Assembly: GCA_003565815.1 (NCBI GenBank)
Contig: PXAS01000015.1
Coordinates: forward strand, 1-11,040
Source of the DNA: PVC group bacterium
GTDB taxonomy: Bacteria; Verrucomicrobiota; Kiritimatiellia; SS1-B-03-39; UBA6053
Reading direction: 5' to 3'
DNA: 11,040 nucleotides
The position numbers and the translations under genes are program-made. The notes beneath the pieces were generated by a model. The model was not told the origin of the DNA and did not search any database. It worked only from the letters and a program-made list of their open reading frames with translations. How positions within the stretch are numbered: position 1 is the first letter of the stretch; each line of letters opens with the position of its first letter. Shown here in pieces: positions 1-6,633 of this stretch.

Positions 1-111
1 CAGGACGGCGAAGCATCCGCAGGGTAAAAAATATTCGCATCTTTCTCCACATTCGCGCCCCCCCGCAGGGATCAGCGGGTTTACAACTCCGATTGCCATC
101 TTCTCAAAAAA

Positions 112-351
112 TCAGCCGTAGTTCCGGACTTCGGTTTCAACTTTTTGCTTGCTGGCCCCTGGCAATTCGAGCGTCAATTCATAGGCGTCTTCTTGTTCCC
201 GAATATCGAGGCGGGGTTGCCGGGGCAGGACATGACGCGGGAAATGATCGAATTCGCTTCGATGATGCATGCCGCCGAACATGCGCCCGAACATGTTGTC
301 CATTTCTTCGCGCAGTCTGTTCATTTCTTCGAATGGATTCCATTCGTCCAT
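112..351 (-). pseudogene. Truncated small heat-shock protein (Hsp20 family), N-terminal part only
   Basis: The 79-residue product starts MDEWNPFEEMNRLREEMDNM, the usual N-terminal arm of bacterial Hsp20 chaperones (a W-x-P-F-x-E-M-x-x-L type opening). It then enters the alpha-crystallin domain: P-R-L-D-I-R-E at residues 46-52, then Y-E-L-T-L-E-L-P-G at 57-65. Family members are about 140-150 residues long and hold unfolded proteins through the beta-sandwich formed by the remaining domain. Here a TGA at 112-114 ends the frame just after the first strands, and none of the three frames in the remaining 111 bases to the window edge resembles the missing part, including the G-V-L type motif. The ATG at 349-351 is preceded only by a weak GGA. 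It overlaps the tail of the broken oxidoreductase upstream. Probably a non-functional remnant; a sequencing frameshift is possible but less likely. Confidence 0.6.
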
Positions 352-843
352 ATTCCAAGGGGCGTGGGATGCACGAAGCCGGGTTGGGACCCGGGGGAAC
401 GGGTGCGGTGTCCGCTGTGAAGCAGAGTGGCGGTGGCTCCGTTTTCAAAACCGATGAGGAGGGCGTCGTCGTCGGGGCGGGCATCCGGGCAGAGCAGGGA
501 TTTGACCACCGAACCCGTGAAATGGCGCAACAGATCGAACAGGTGACAGGCGTCGTGGCGGATCAGGGCAACGGGGGGATATCCTTTCGCCCAACGCCAG
601 GCCTCGTCTGCCATGCGCATGAAAATGTTGCGGGGGGGGCGTGGGTTCGAATGACGATTTCACGGCGCGGTATGCCGGCGAAAAGCGTTTTCGAAATCCG
701 ACCACGGCCAAACGCCGGGCATGATCGCGGGCATGGATGAGCGTTTGGAAGTCCGCTTCGGGGAGAGGCCGTAGATTCGGGAGCTGTTGGCGGCGGGCAA
801 AATTGCCGCAACCGATGACGGCGAGTTGTACGGGAGGGTTCAT
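321..843 (-). pseudogene. Decayed Gfo/Idh/MocA-family NAD(P)-dependent oxidoreductase
   Basis: Two reading frames together carry the remains of one oxidoreductase. The first, from the ATG at 841-843, reads LAVIGCGNFARR, the GxGxxA nucleotide-binding turn of the Rossmann fold. Soon after comes VGFRKRFSPAYRAVK, a family motif that normally lies about 120 residues from the GxG turn but is about 37 residues away here, so roughly 80-90 residues appear to be deleted. A frameshift at a run of eight G (plus strand 632-639) then moves the match to another frame: RMADEAWRWAKG, ACHLFDLLRHFTGS and GFENGATATLLHSGH, down to about position 408. The usual C-terminal half of this 330-370-residue family is lost. 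The gene starts 7 bp after the stop of the beta-barrel gene, so it was probably once in that operon. Substrate is unknown. Confidence 0.7.
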
Positions 844-850
844 GGGCGTG

Positions 851-2077
851 TCAAAAGGGGATCACGGCTTGGATGTTTCCGCCGCCAAAGGCGGGTCGGT
901 GCAGTCGGGTGGTGAGATTGAAGGTCATGTGCGCACCGCTCTCCCGGTGGAGCAGAACCTGAAATGCCGGGGCGAATTTCCCGTAAAACCCGGTAATGCG
1001 CTGTCCGGGGACCTCTTGGTTTTCCGGGAAAAAATCGCTGACGTCGTGGTAGGCGAAGAAAAGGGTGGGCAGAAAATCGATTCGCTCGTTGATGGGGAGT
1101 TGGCGGCCGATGTACAGGGTATGCTCTTCCCGGTCGCGGTCGGCGTCATGGAGGGGATCAAAGGGGCGGCGGTCGGTCTCGGTGAGATAGAGGGCGCGGT
1201 AACCGAGCCATTGTTCCTGGCCGTCTTCTCCCTCTCGCCGAAATTCAAAGCCACGGCTGTCGAAGCGCCGGTGGAAGTCTTGCGCTTGCGGCATTGGGCG
1301 TGCTCCGATGCGACTCCGGCGGGTGCGGAGGGTTTCCACGTAAAGTTCCAGGCATGTGCGTTCCGTGAGCGGAAGTTCCAAACCCAGGGCCATGGACCAT
1401 TCACGGTTTCGGGAGGTGAGCCCCTTCTCTTCGAAAAGTTGGGAGGTGGGATGAACCTGCGCAAATCCCTTGAGGGCGATGTCGGGCGTAAAAGCCCGTT
1501 TTCCCTGCAGGAAGTATGTATAAGGCGAAACCTCGAATTGGGCATCCGAACTTTTTTGGTTGAAGAATGCGTCCGGGGCAATCCAAGTGAAACGGGCCTG
1601 ATTGCCCCCATCGTCTTCCCAACTCAGGTCGGCGTGAACGTCGTTGGAGGCCTTGTCTCCGACGATGTCGCCCCACAGGGAGAAACGAACGCCTTGTTGC
1701 TCCAGCCCGAGGCCAATGAGGTTTTGCTCGAAGCGTCCGTCAAAATCCTCGTCACGCCGAAAGCGGTAGCCCGCGAAGAGCGGCCCGTCCAGCTCCATGT
1801 GGACCCGGGCAAGCATTTGCACGTAAAATTCATCTTTGCGGGTGCTGCCCACGGTGCCGGCAAAGCTGTTTTCCCGCAAGGGCGCCCGCCGACCGAGGTA
1901 TGGCATGGGGGAAAAACTCAGCCGATGCAGAAACGCGGTGGCGTCGTATTCGAAGCCACGCCCGTCCAAAGCCTCCCTCCGAAAGGGACGGGGATCGAAA
2001 TGGTGCAACACCTGCGCGGACCCTCGATGGAACGCGCAAAGGCTGGCCAGCAGACAGAAAACGTGGAGGTGGCGCAT
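851..2077 (-). CDS. Exported outer-membrane beta-barrel-like protein
   Basis: I do not recognise a named family. The 408-residue product begins with a typical signal peptide, MRHLHVFCLLASLCAF, with a likely cleavage near G-S-A-Q at residues 19-22. The mature chain has many short alternating hydrophobic/polar strands, for example YVQMLARVHMELDGPLFAGY, and aromatic residues at strand ends. It finishes in ...IQAVIPF, a terminal phenylalanine as in outer-membrane barrels recognised by BamA. I infer a barrel in the outer membrane. Earlier in-frame starts exist (ATG at 2135-2137 and 2177-2179), but they would put a repeat-encoded stretch, KYGDRPLQIHGDRPLQI, before the signal peptide, so the ATG at 2075-2077 is preferred. 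No Shine-Dalgarno is visible there because the paired palindromic repeat lies directly upstream. A 464-residue open frame on the opposite strand is taken as a shadow. Confidence 0.65.
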   Translation of the reverse strand: MRHLHVFCLLASLCAFHRGSAQVLHHFDPRPFRREALDGRGFEYDATAFLHRLSFSPMPYLGRRAPLRENSFAGTVGSTRKDEFYVQMLARVHMELDGPLFAGYRFRRDEDFDGRFEQNLIGLGLEQQGVRFSLWGDIVGDKASNDVHADLSWEDDGGNQARFTWIAPDAFFNQKSSDAQFEVSPYTYFLQGKRAFTPDIALKGFAQVHPTSQLFEEKGLTSRNREWSMALGLELPLTERTCLELYVETLRTRRSRIGARPMPQAQDFHRRFDSRGFEFRREGEDGQEQWLGYRALYLTETDRRPFDPLHDADRDREEHTLYIGRQLPINERIDFLPTLFFAYHDVSDFFPENQEVPGQRITGFYGKFAPAFQVLLHRESGAHMTFNLTTRLHRPAFGGGNIQAVIPF

Positions 2078-2079
2078 GA

Positions 2080-2124
2080 TTTGAAGGGGTCTGTCCCCAT
2101 GAATTTGAAGGGGTCTGTCCCCAT
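2080..2124 (-). repeat. Paired GGGGACAGACCCC palindromic repeat, copy A (24-bp period)
   Basis: Two identical 21-bp units lie at 2080-2100 and 2104-2124, separated by GAA. On the minus strand each reads ATGGGGACAGACCCCTTC followed by AAA. Within each unit AAGGGG could pair with CCCCTT or GGGG with CCCC around a 5-nt ACAGA loop. The left flank on the minus strand (AAATCAAAA before ATGGGG) resembles that of copy D. This is the only copy of the four with reversed orientation and a 24-bp rather than 18-bp period. It sits directly against the start codon of the beta-barrel gene, in the divergent intergenic region shared with the HIT gene. Confidence 0.9.
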
Positions 2125-2148
2125 ATTTTGATTTCATGGTTGCCGTGG

Positions 2149-2170
2149 GCGAAACTTTGTGGGAGGATGA
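2149..2170 (+). promoter_or_regulatory. Possible degenerate copy of the upstream box before the HIT gene
   Basis: The stretch CGAAACTTTGTGGG followed by AGGATG resembles the core of the 32-bp box seen upstream of the RAYT and HIRAN genes, which on their coding strands reads CGAAACTCGTCGGGTGTA or CGGAACTCGCCGGGTGTA. It lies about 27 bases before the HIT start, in the same orientation relative to the downstream gene as the other two. The resemblance is short (CGAAACT plus GGG) and may be chance. Confidence 0.2.
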
Positions 2171-2196
2171 GGCCGTCATATCGAACGGAGATGCAA

Positions 2197-2598
2197 ATGA
2201 GTACGCTATTTACCAAAATTATCCAAGGGGAAATTCCCTGCGCCAAGCTTTACGAAGACGATCGGTTTTTCGCGTTTCTGGATATTCGCCCCATTCACAC
2301 CGGACACGCGCTCTTGATTCCCAAGCGTGAAATCGATTATCTCTTCGATTTGCCGGATGATTTGTTGCGGGATTTGTTGGCCACCGCCCGCCCCATTGCC
2401 CGCGCCTTGGAAAAGCACGTGCCCTGCAAAAAAATCGGGCTGATGGTCGCCGGCTTGGAAGTCCCGCATTGTCACCTGCATCTGGTGCCCATTGATGACG
2501 TGGGCGACTTGAATTTTGCCAAAGCCTCCCCTGCCGAACCCGAAAGTCTCGAAGCCTTGGCCGAGAAAGTTCGAAAAACGCTGCAAATGGATGCCTGA
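2197..2598 (+). CDS. HIT (histidine triad) family nucleotide hydrolase
   Basis: A 133-residue protein of typical HIT length, acting on nucleoside phosphoramidates or dinucleoside polyphosphates in the cytoplasm; the exact substrate cannot be read from sequence. The N-terminal part FTKIIQGEIPCAKLYEDD and FAFLDIRPIHTGHALLIPKR are the classic HinT-like strands. The catalytic triad motif is VPHCHLHLVP, with H91, H93 and H95 (HxHxH) near the C-terminus. The start at ATG 2197 is chosen because it gives the standard MSTLFTKII opening and has CGGAG at 2186-2190. Earlier in-frame ATGs would add non-conserved sequence. It is followed 43 bp later by the MBL nuclease on the same strand, so the two may be co-transcribed. 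HIT proteins closer to FHIT or GalT are unlikely given the size and sequence. Confidence 0.9.
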   Translation: MSTLFTKIIQGEIPCAKLYEDDRFFAFLDIRPIHTGHALLIPKREIDYLFDLPDDLLRDLLATARPIARALEKHVPCKKIGLMVAGLEVPHCHLHLVPIDDVGDLNFAKASPAEPESLEALAEKVRKTLQMDA

Positions 2599-2641
2599 AT
2601 CGATTCACCCCTCTGAAACCCCCAATGGAAAGTGACCCCTC

Positions 2642-4039
2642 ATGAAACTTACCTTCCTCGGCGCCGCGCGCAATGTCACCGGATCCCGCACCATGGTCGA
2701 AACGGGGGGCTCGCGCATCCTCATCGATTGCGGTTATTTTCAAGAACGCAAATTCCAGGATCGCAACTGGGACGAGTTTCCGGTGCCGCCATCCTCCATC
2801 GACGTGGTGTTGCTCACGCACGCGCATTTGGATCATACCGGGTTGTTGCCCCGTTTGGTCGCCCAAGGCTTCAAGGGGAAAATATTGGGCACCCACGCCA
2901 CCTGCGACATTGCCGCAATCATTCTTCGGGACAGCGCCCGCCTCCAACAGGAGGATGTCCGGCAAAAGCAAAAACGGCACCAAAGGGAGGGGCGCGCGCC
3001 CAAGCACCCTTATCGCGCATTGTACGATCCGGATGATGCCGAGGACGCGATCCAACAATTTTCCCCCGTGGAATTTCAGCGCCCGGTGGAAATTGTGCCC
3101 GGCGTTTCGGCGGTATGGTACGAGGCCGGACATATTCTGGGCGCCGCCAGCATTCGCCTGGAAGTCACGGAAGGCGCCGCCAACAAGTCCATTCTCTTTT
3201 CCGGGGATGTGGGGCGAAAAGACATGCCGCTGATTCGCGATCCGGTGACGCCGCACGGCGCCGATACCTTGGTGATGGAATCCACGTACGGCGACCGGGA
3301 TCACGACTCGGAAGTGGCCATCGCCGATCAGCTTGCGAAAGTGATCAATGAAACCCACGAGGCGGGCGGCAATTTGGTGATTCCCAGTTTCGCCGTTGAA
3401 CGCGCCCAGGATATCCTTTATCATTTCACCCGGTTGTTGCGCGCCAAAAAAATCCCGCCGACCTTGGTGTTTTTGGACAGCCCCATGGCCGTTCGGGTCA
3501 CGGAAGTCTTCAAACGACATGAATCTTTGTTCGACGCGAAAAGCAGGGCCATGTTGAATCAAGGCGAACACCCCTGCGATTTTCCGGGGCTGAAAATGGC
3601 CCGCACCCGCGAACAATCCAAAGCCATCAATCAAATCAAGGGCACGATTTGCGTGATTGCGGGAAGCGGCATGTGTACGGGAGGACGCATCAAGCACCAT
3701 CTCTTGGCCAATATTGCCCGTCCCGAGAGTACCATCCTTTTCGTGGGGTATCAGGCCGAGGGGACTTTGGGCCGGCATATTCTGCGAAAGCCCGACGAGG
3801 TGCGGATTCATGGCCAAATGTTACCCGTCAAGGCCAGAATTGCCCAAATCCAAGGGTTCAGTGGCCATGCGGATCGGGGAGAGTTGCGGCGTTGGTTGGA
3901 TGGATTGGACCCGAAACCCAGCCGGATTTTCTTGAACCACGGGGAAGAAGGCGTGGCCAAAGGGTTTGCGGAAGCGCTCACCAAGGACTATGGCATTGAG
4001 ACGCTGGCGCCAGAGTATCAATCGGAAATCGACTTGTAA
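2642..4039 (+). CDS. MBL-fold / beta-CASP RNA-processing exonuclease (CPSF-like)
   Basis: The 465-residue product is a complete metallo-beta-lactamase plus beta-CASP ribonuclease of the bacterial CPSF73-like group. The zinc motif THAHLDHTG gives H60, H62, D64 and H65. Further ligands appear as H164 in EAGHILGA and D189 in FSGDVG. ESTYGDR at 213-219 opens the beta-CASP domain, and GSGMCTGGRIKHHL at 341-354 closes it. The RMMBL C-terminal segment has FSGHAD at 406-411 and the last metal-ligand histidine in LNHGE (H433). Such enzymes cut or trim RNA in the cytoplasm with two zinc ions; the substrate here is unknown. The ATG at 2642 has GGAAAG at 2627-2632. Its stop lies 8 bp from that of the convergent secretin-N-like gene, and I see no hairpin terminator in that gap. 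Confidence 0.93.
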   Translation: MKLTFLGAARNVTGSRTMVETGGSRILIDCGYFQERKFQDRNWDEFPVPPSSIDVVLLTHAHLDHTGLLPRLVAQGFKGKILGTHATCDIAAIILRDSARLQQEDVRQKQKRHQREGRAPKHPYRALYDPDDAEDAIQQFSPVEFQRPVEIVPGVSAVWYEAGHILGAASIRLEVTEGAANKSILFSGDVGRKDMPLIRDPVTPHGADTLVMESTYGDRDHDSEVAIADQLAKVINETHEAGGNLVIPSFAVERAQDILYHFTRLLRAKKIPPTLVFLDSPMAVRVTEVFKRHESLFDAKSRAMLNQGEHPCDFPGLKMARTREQSKAINQIKGTICVIAGSGMCTGGRIKHHLLANIARPESTILFVGYQAEGTLGRHILRKPDEVRIHGQMLPVKARIAQIQGFSGHADRGELRRWLDGLDPKPSRIFLNHGEEGVAKGFAEALTKDYGIETLAPEYQSEIDL

Positions 4040-4047
4040 GCGGGATT

Positions 4048-4776
4048 TTACGGCTCTTGGTCGGGATCGTCCCTTTCAAAATAAATATGATCCAACGTGA
4101 TCAACAACCCCACCGGACGCGGGGGACGCTCGGGGTCGGGCTGTGACATGAAAAAATTCGCGTAAAATTCATTTTGCCGCAACGCGTCCACCAAGTCCAC
4201 GAATTCGCGGGTATTGATCATTTGGTCGGTGGCGAGATCTTCGAAAATCACCGGTTCGTAAGGGGGGGTGATGCCAAAGGTCACGGCCGGGGTCACGCGC
4301 AGGCGCACCATGGCCGGGTCCTGCCGCAACAACACGGCGTGAATTTGCAGGACGCTGCCCACCACCGGCAGGTTTTGTCGTCCCGGGGGCAGATGACTCC
4401 GGGCCGTCTCCACCAACTCCCGCGGCGGGGTTCGCGTGACCGGCAACGTACCCGTGGCCCCGTCGATGAGATCCAGTTTTTGCGCTTCACGATTGTGTCG
4501 GTACCAGATCACCAAATGGGCCACGGGTTGGTCGATTCGCGAAAGCATGTTGGCAACTTGTCCGTGTGTTTGCCGGTCCGCGATCACCATCACTTGTTGG
4601 AGATCGGGTTGAACCAACACCCTCGGACCTTCGGGCACGTACCGGCGTATCTGCAGTTCCACTTCTTCGGGCGTGGCGTTTGTGTAGCTGTAGAGCCGGG
4701 TTTCCATTTGGGCAATGGCGGAGAATCCGGACAAAAACCAAAATAAGACTGAACGGAAAAAAAACGGGAATTTCAC
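4048..4776 (-). CDS. Exported protein with a secretin-N-like domain
   Basis: A 242-residue protein with a signal peptide at its start (KFPFFFRSVLFWFLSGFSAIA, cleavage near residue 23). Residues 26-85 (YSYTNATPEEVELQIRRYV, then VLVQPDLQQVMVIADR and a Q-V-x-x-M-L-x-x-I-D-Q-P ending) match the pattern of the periplasmic N-type domains of secretins: a YxLxxA-like opening, a 'V-x-x-D-x-x-x-N-x-L-I-V' strand and 'I-x-x-L-D'. The C-terminal half (about 86-242) has strands but I do not recognise it, and there is no secretin pore domain. It may be a periplasmic accessory or pilotin-like protein; this is inference. The start is GTG (4774-4776) with only a weak GGA before it. It is divergent from the MurU-AmgK operon and convergent with the MBL nuclease. 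Confidence 0.7.
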   Translation of the reverse strand: MKFPFFFRSVLFWFLSGFSAIAQMETRLYSYTNATPEEVELQIRRYVPEGPRVLVQPDLQQVMVIADRQTHGQVANMLSRIDQPVAHLVIWYRHNREAQKLDLIDGATGTLPVTRTPPRELVETARSHLPPGRQNLPVVGSVLQIHAVLLRQDPAMVRLRVTPAVTFGITPPYEPVIFEDLATDQMINTREFVDLVDALRQNEFYANFFMSQPDPERPPRPVGLLITLDHIYFERDDPDQEP

Positions 4777-4841
4777 GATCCAAGCATGCAGGAGTGAGGG
4801 GACATGTCAAGAAAACACAAGCCTTCATGAAGCGGAGATAT

Positions 4842-4870
4842 TTGACTGGTTCATGCGTCCGGGCTGTGTT
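4842..4870 (+). promoter_or_regulatory. Candidate sigma-70-type promoter for the MurU-AmgK operon
   Basis: TTGACT at 4842-4847 resembles a -35 box. After a 17-bp spacer TGTGTT (4865-4870) is a poor -10 box, matching TATAAT at three of six positions. Transcription from here would start close to 4877, leaving almost no leader before the TTG 4876 or GTG 4882 start, which would fit the absence of a clear ribosome binding site. Weak evidence. Confidence 0.22.
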
Positions 4871-4881
4871 AGCGGTTGCGA

Positions 4882-6633
4882 GTGAGCAAAATCCCTCTTC
4901 ACTTTCCCCGAAAACTCATTCTGCTGGCCGCGGGTTATGGTTCCAGATTACGTCCGCTTACCCTGCATTTGCCCAAACCTTTGATCCCGCATGGGGGTGT
5001 CCCGTTGATTGCGCGTCTGATGCGGCATTTCTCGGAAAACGGGGTCACCGATGTGCTCATCAACCTGCATCATCTCGCGCCGGTGATGCTTCGGGAGGTG
5101 CCCGCACTGGTCCCAAAAGGCATGCGGGTCAATTTCTCCCACGAACCTGAAATTCTGGGAACCGGCGGGGCCTTGCGACGCATGGCGTGGTTTTTCGATG
5201 ACCAACCGCTTTGGGTTTGCAATGCGGATATCCTCATGGAATTGAATTTGACGCCCTTGGTCGAGGAATTTCAACGGGAACGCCCGCTTGCCGCGCTGTG
5301 GATGGTGCCCGATCATGGTCCAAGGACGGTGAAAGTGGAGGGGGGGCGGGTGGTCGATTTTCGCGGGGGCGGGGTCACTTTCAGTGGAGTGCATTTGATG
5401 TCCCCGGAGGTTCTCGAATTTCTGCCCGGGGAGGAAAAATTTTCTTCGGTCATCCCCGCCTATGAGCAGGGCCTGGCGAAAGGGCGGACCGTTTTGGGGG
5501 TGCAAGTTCCGGGAGCGCGGTGGGCGGATTTGGGGACGCCGGAGCAATATTTGGTCGCGAACGGCGGAAAATCCATCTTTTGGCCGGGGGCGCGCGTGGA
5601 TGACGGGGCGCGGGTTGAACAGGCGATCGTGACCGATGGCGTCAGGATTCGGGCGGGGCAAACCGTCACCGGAATGGTGGTTCCCCCCGATTGGGTGCTC
5701 ACTGCGGAGGAGCATGGGTGGATGCCGGAAGCGGAAGCGGTGGAAATTCTCCCCGCCCGGGGGTCGGACCGAACTTTTTTCCGTGTCTTGGATCCGGGGA
5801 AAAGCGCCATCCTCATGCGCAGTGGCCAAGACAGGCCGGAAAACAAGCGTTTCGCGCACCACACCCGGTTTTTAGCCAAAGAAGGCCTGCGCGTGCCCGA
5901 AATCTTCAAAGAAAGTCATGACCGTCGGACCTTGCTGCTTGAATACTTGGGCCGCACCCACCTGCTCGACCGGCCCACCACTTCAAACACCCGCGAGGCC
6001 CTTTCCCTTGCCGCCAAACTTCACAAAATCTCCACCTGGCAAAGCCACTCCCTCGAAGCCCCTTTCGACGCCAAACTCTACCAATGGGAACACGACCTTT
6101 TTTTTCGCGAATTTTTAAAGGGGACAGACCCTTTCAAAGGGACAGACCCCTTCAAGATTCGCCATGCCTTGGCGGGCGCGGCCTCGCGCTTGTCGGAAGA
6201 ACCATTGGTGTTGCTGCACCGAGATCTGCAAAGCACCAATTTTCTTATTTGCGGCGGGGAATGGGTTCTGATTGACTATCAGGGCATGCGGGCGGGGCCG
6301 GCGGCGTATGATTTGGCTTCCCTGCTGGCGGATCCTTACGTCAATCGCCCCCCAGAACTGCAATGGGAATTGTTGGATGCCTATAACGGTAATATGGCCG
6401 CCCGTGCGGTTTCGGAGGCGGCTTACCGCGCCGGTGTGGTACAACGCATGGCCCAGGCATTGGGCGCGTTTGGCCGTCTTGGCGCGATGCCCGCCACCCG
6501 CGGATTTCTTCGCCACGTGCCCGCCGCCGTATCGCAAATCGCCGCGTTTGCCGATGATCCGGTGCTGCAATCCTGGTCAAAGGAATTTTTGGAACGACAA
6601 ACCCATGAAAATCCGTTAGGGTACTTGGCGTGA
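4882..6633 (+). CDS. MurU-AmgK-like fusion: sugar-1-phosphate nucleotidyltransferase plus amino-sugar kinase
   Basis: A 583-residue two-enzyme protein. Residues 11-225 form a nucleotidyltransferase: LLAAGYGSRLRPLT (14-27) with PKPL (31-34), GTGGAL (93-98), the metal-binding NAD (114-116) and WADLGTPEQY (214-223). Residues 231-284 look like a short left-handed beta-helix linker. Residues 287-583 are an aminoglycoside-phosphotransferase-type kinase with HRDLQSTN (446-453, catalytic D448) and IDYQ (464-467, metal D465). In Pseudomonas the separate AmgK and MurU phosphorylate and uridylylate MurNAc recovered from peptidoglycan; the similarity suggests that role here, but another sugar is possible. 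Residues 413-425, KGTDPFKGTDPFK, come from an inserted palindromic repeat in the loop before the catalytic motif. GTG 4882 (or TTG 4876) is the start. The stop overlaps the sigma factor start by 4 bp. Confidence 0.85.
   Translation: MSKIPLHFPRKLILLAAGYGSRLRPLTLHLPKPLIPHGGVPLIARLMRHFSENGVTDVLINLHHLAPVMLREVPALVPKGMRVNFSHEPEILGTGGALRRMAWFFDDQPLWVCNADILMELNLTPLVEEFQRERPLAALWMVPDHGPRTVKVEGGRVVDFRGGGVTFSGVHLMSPEVLEFLPGEEKFSSVIPAYEQGLAKGRTVLGVQVPGARWADLGTPEQYLVANGGKSIFWPGARVDDGARVEQAIVTDGVRIRAGQTVTGMVVPPDWVLTAEEHGWMPEAEAVEILPARGSDRTFFRVLDPGKSAILMRSGQDRPENKRFAHHTRFLAKEGLRVPEIFKESHDRRTLLLEYLGRTHLLDRPTTSNTREALSLAAKLHKISTWQSHSLEAPFDAKLYQWEHDLFFREFLKGTDPFKGTDPFKIRHALAGAASRLSEEPLVLLHRDLQSTNFLICGGEWVLIDYQGMRAGPAAYDLASLLADPYVNRPPELQWELLDAYNGNMAARAVSEAAYRAGVVQRMAQALGAFGRLGAMPATRGFLRHVPAAVSQIAAFADDPVLQSWSKEFLERQTHENPLGYLA
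6117..6155 (+). repeat. Paired GGGGACAGACCCC palindromic repeat, copy B, inside the kinase coding sequence (18-bp period)
   Basis: Two units, AAAGGGGACAGACCCTTT (6117-6134) and AAAGGGACAGACCCCTT (6136-6152), with GGGAC at 6121 and 6139, giving an 18-bp period. Each unit folds on itself around ACAGA. The insertion keeps the reading frame and adds 13 residues, KGTDPFKGTDPFK, between FFREFL and IRHALAG of the AmgK-like domain. It lies in a loop region upstream of the catalytic HRD motif. Confidence 0.92.

Noticed and set aside
1..99. Possible further gene on the minus strand at the left edge, either from an ATG at 97-99 or from a GTG at 48-50
   Set aside because: Only about 33 and 16 codons respectively are available, with no recognisable sequence, and neither continues the Hsp20 domain. 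This is too little to support a gene.
632..639. Phase-variable switch at the G8 tract
   Set aside because: Slippage there would not restore a working oxidoreductase, because the gene also has an internal deletion and lacks its C-terminal half.
737..2131. A 464-residue open frame on the plus strand
   Set aside because: It is antisense to the beta-barrel gene, which has a signal peptide, strand pattern and terminal phenylalanine. The plus-strand product shows no recognisable domain and would cross both the pseudogene start and the repeat.
2219..3817. A 532-residue open frame on the minus strand
   Set aside because: It lies antisense to the HIT and MBL nuclease genes, both of which have full catalytic motifs. 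Its sequence has no family features and is rich in H, R and G as expected for a GC-rich shadow.
4040..4047. Bidirectional terminator between the convergent MBL nuclease and secretin-N-like genes
   Set aside because: Only 8 bp separate the stop codons, and I see no convincing hairpin or T-run around them.
4948..5862. A 304-residue minus-strand open frame
   Set aside because: It is antisense to the nucleotidyltransferase domain with its intact motifs and has a biased composition without domains.
6117..6155. CRISPR-like interpretation of the tandem repeats
   Set aside because: Each locus has only two 13-21 bp units with practically no spacer, is dispersed, and has no cas genes nearby.
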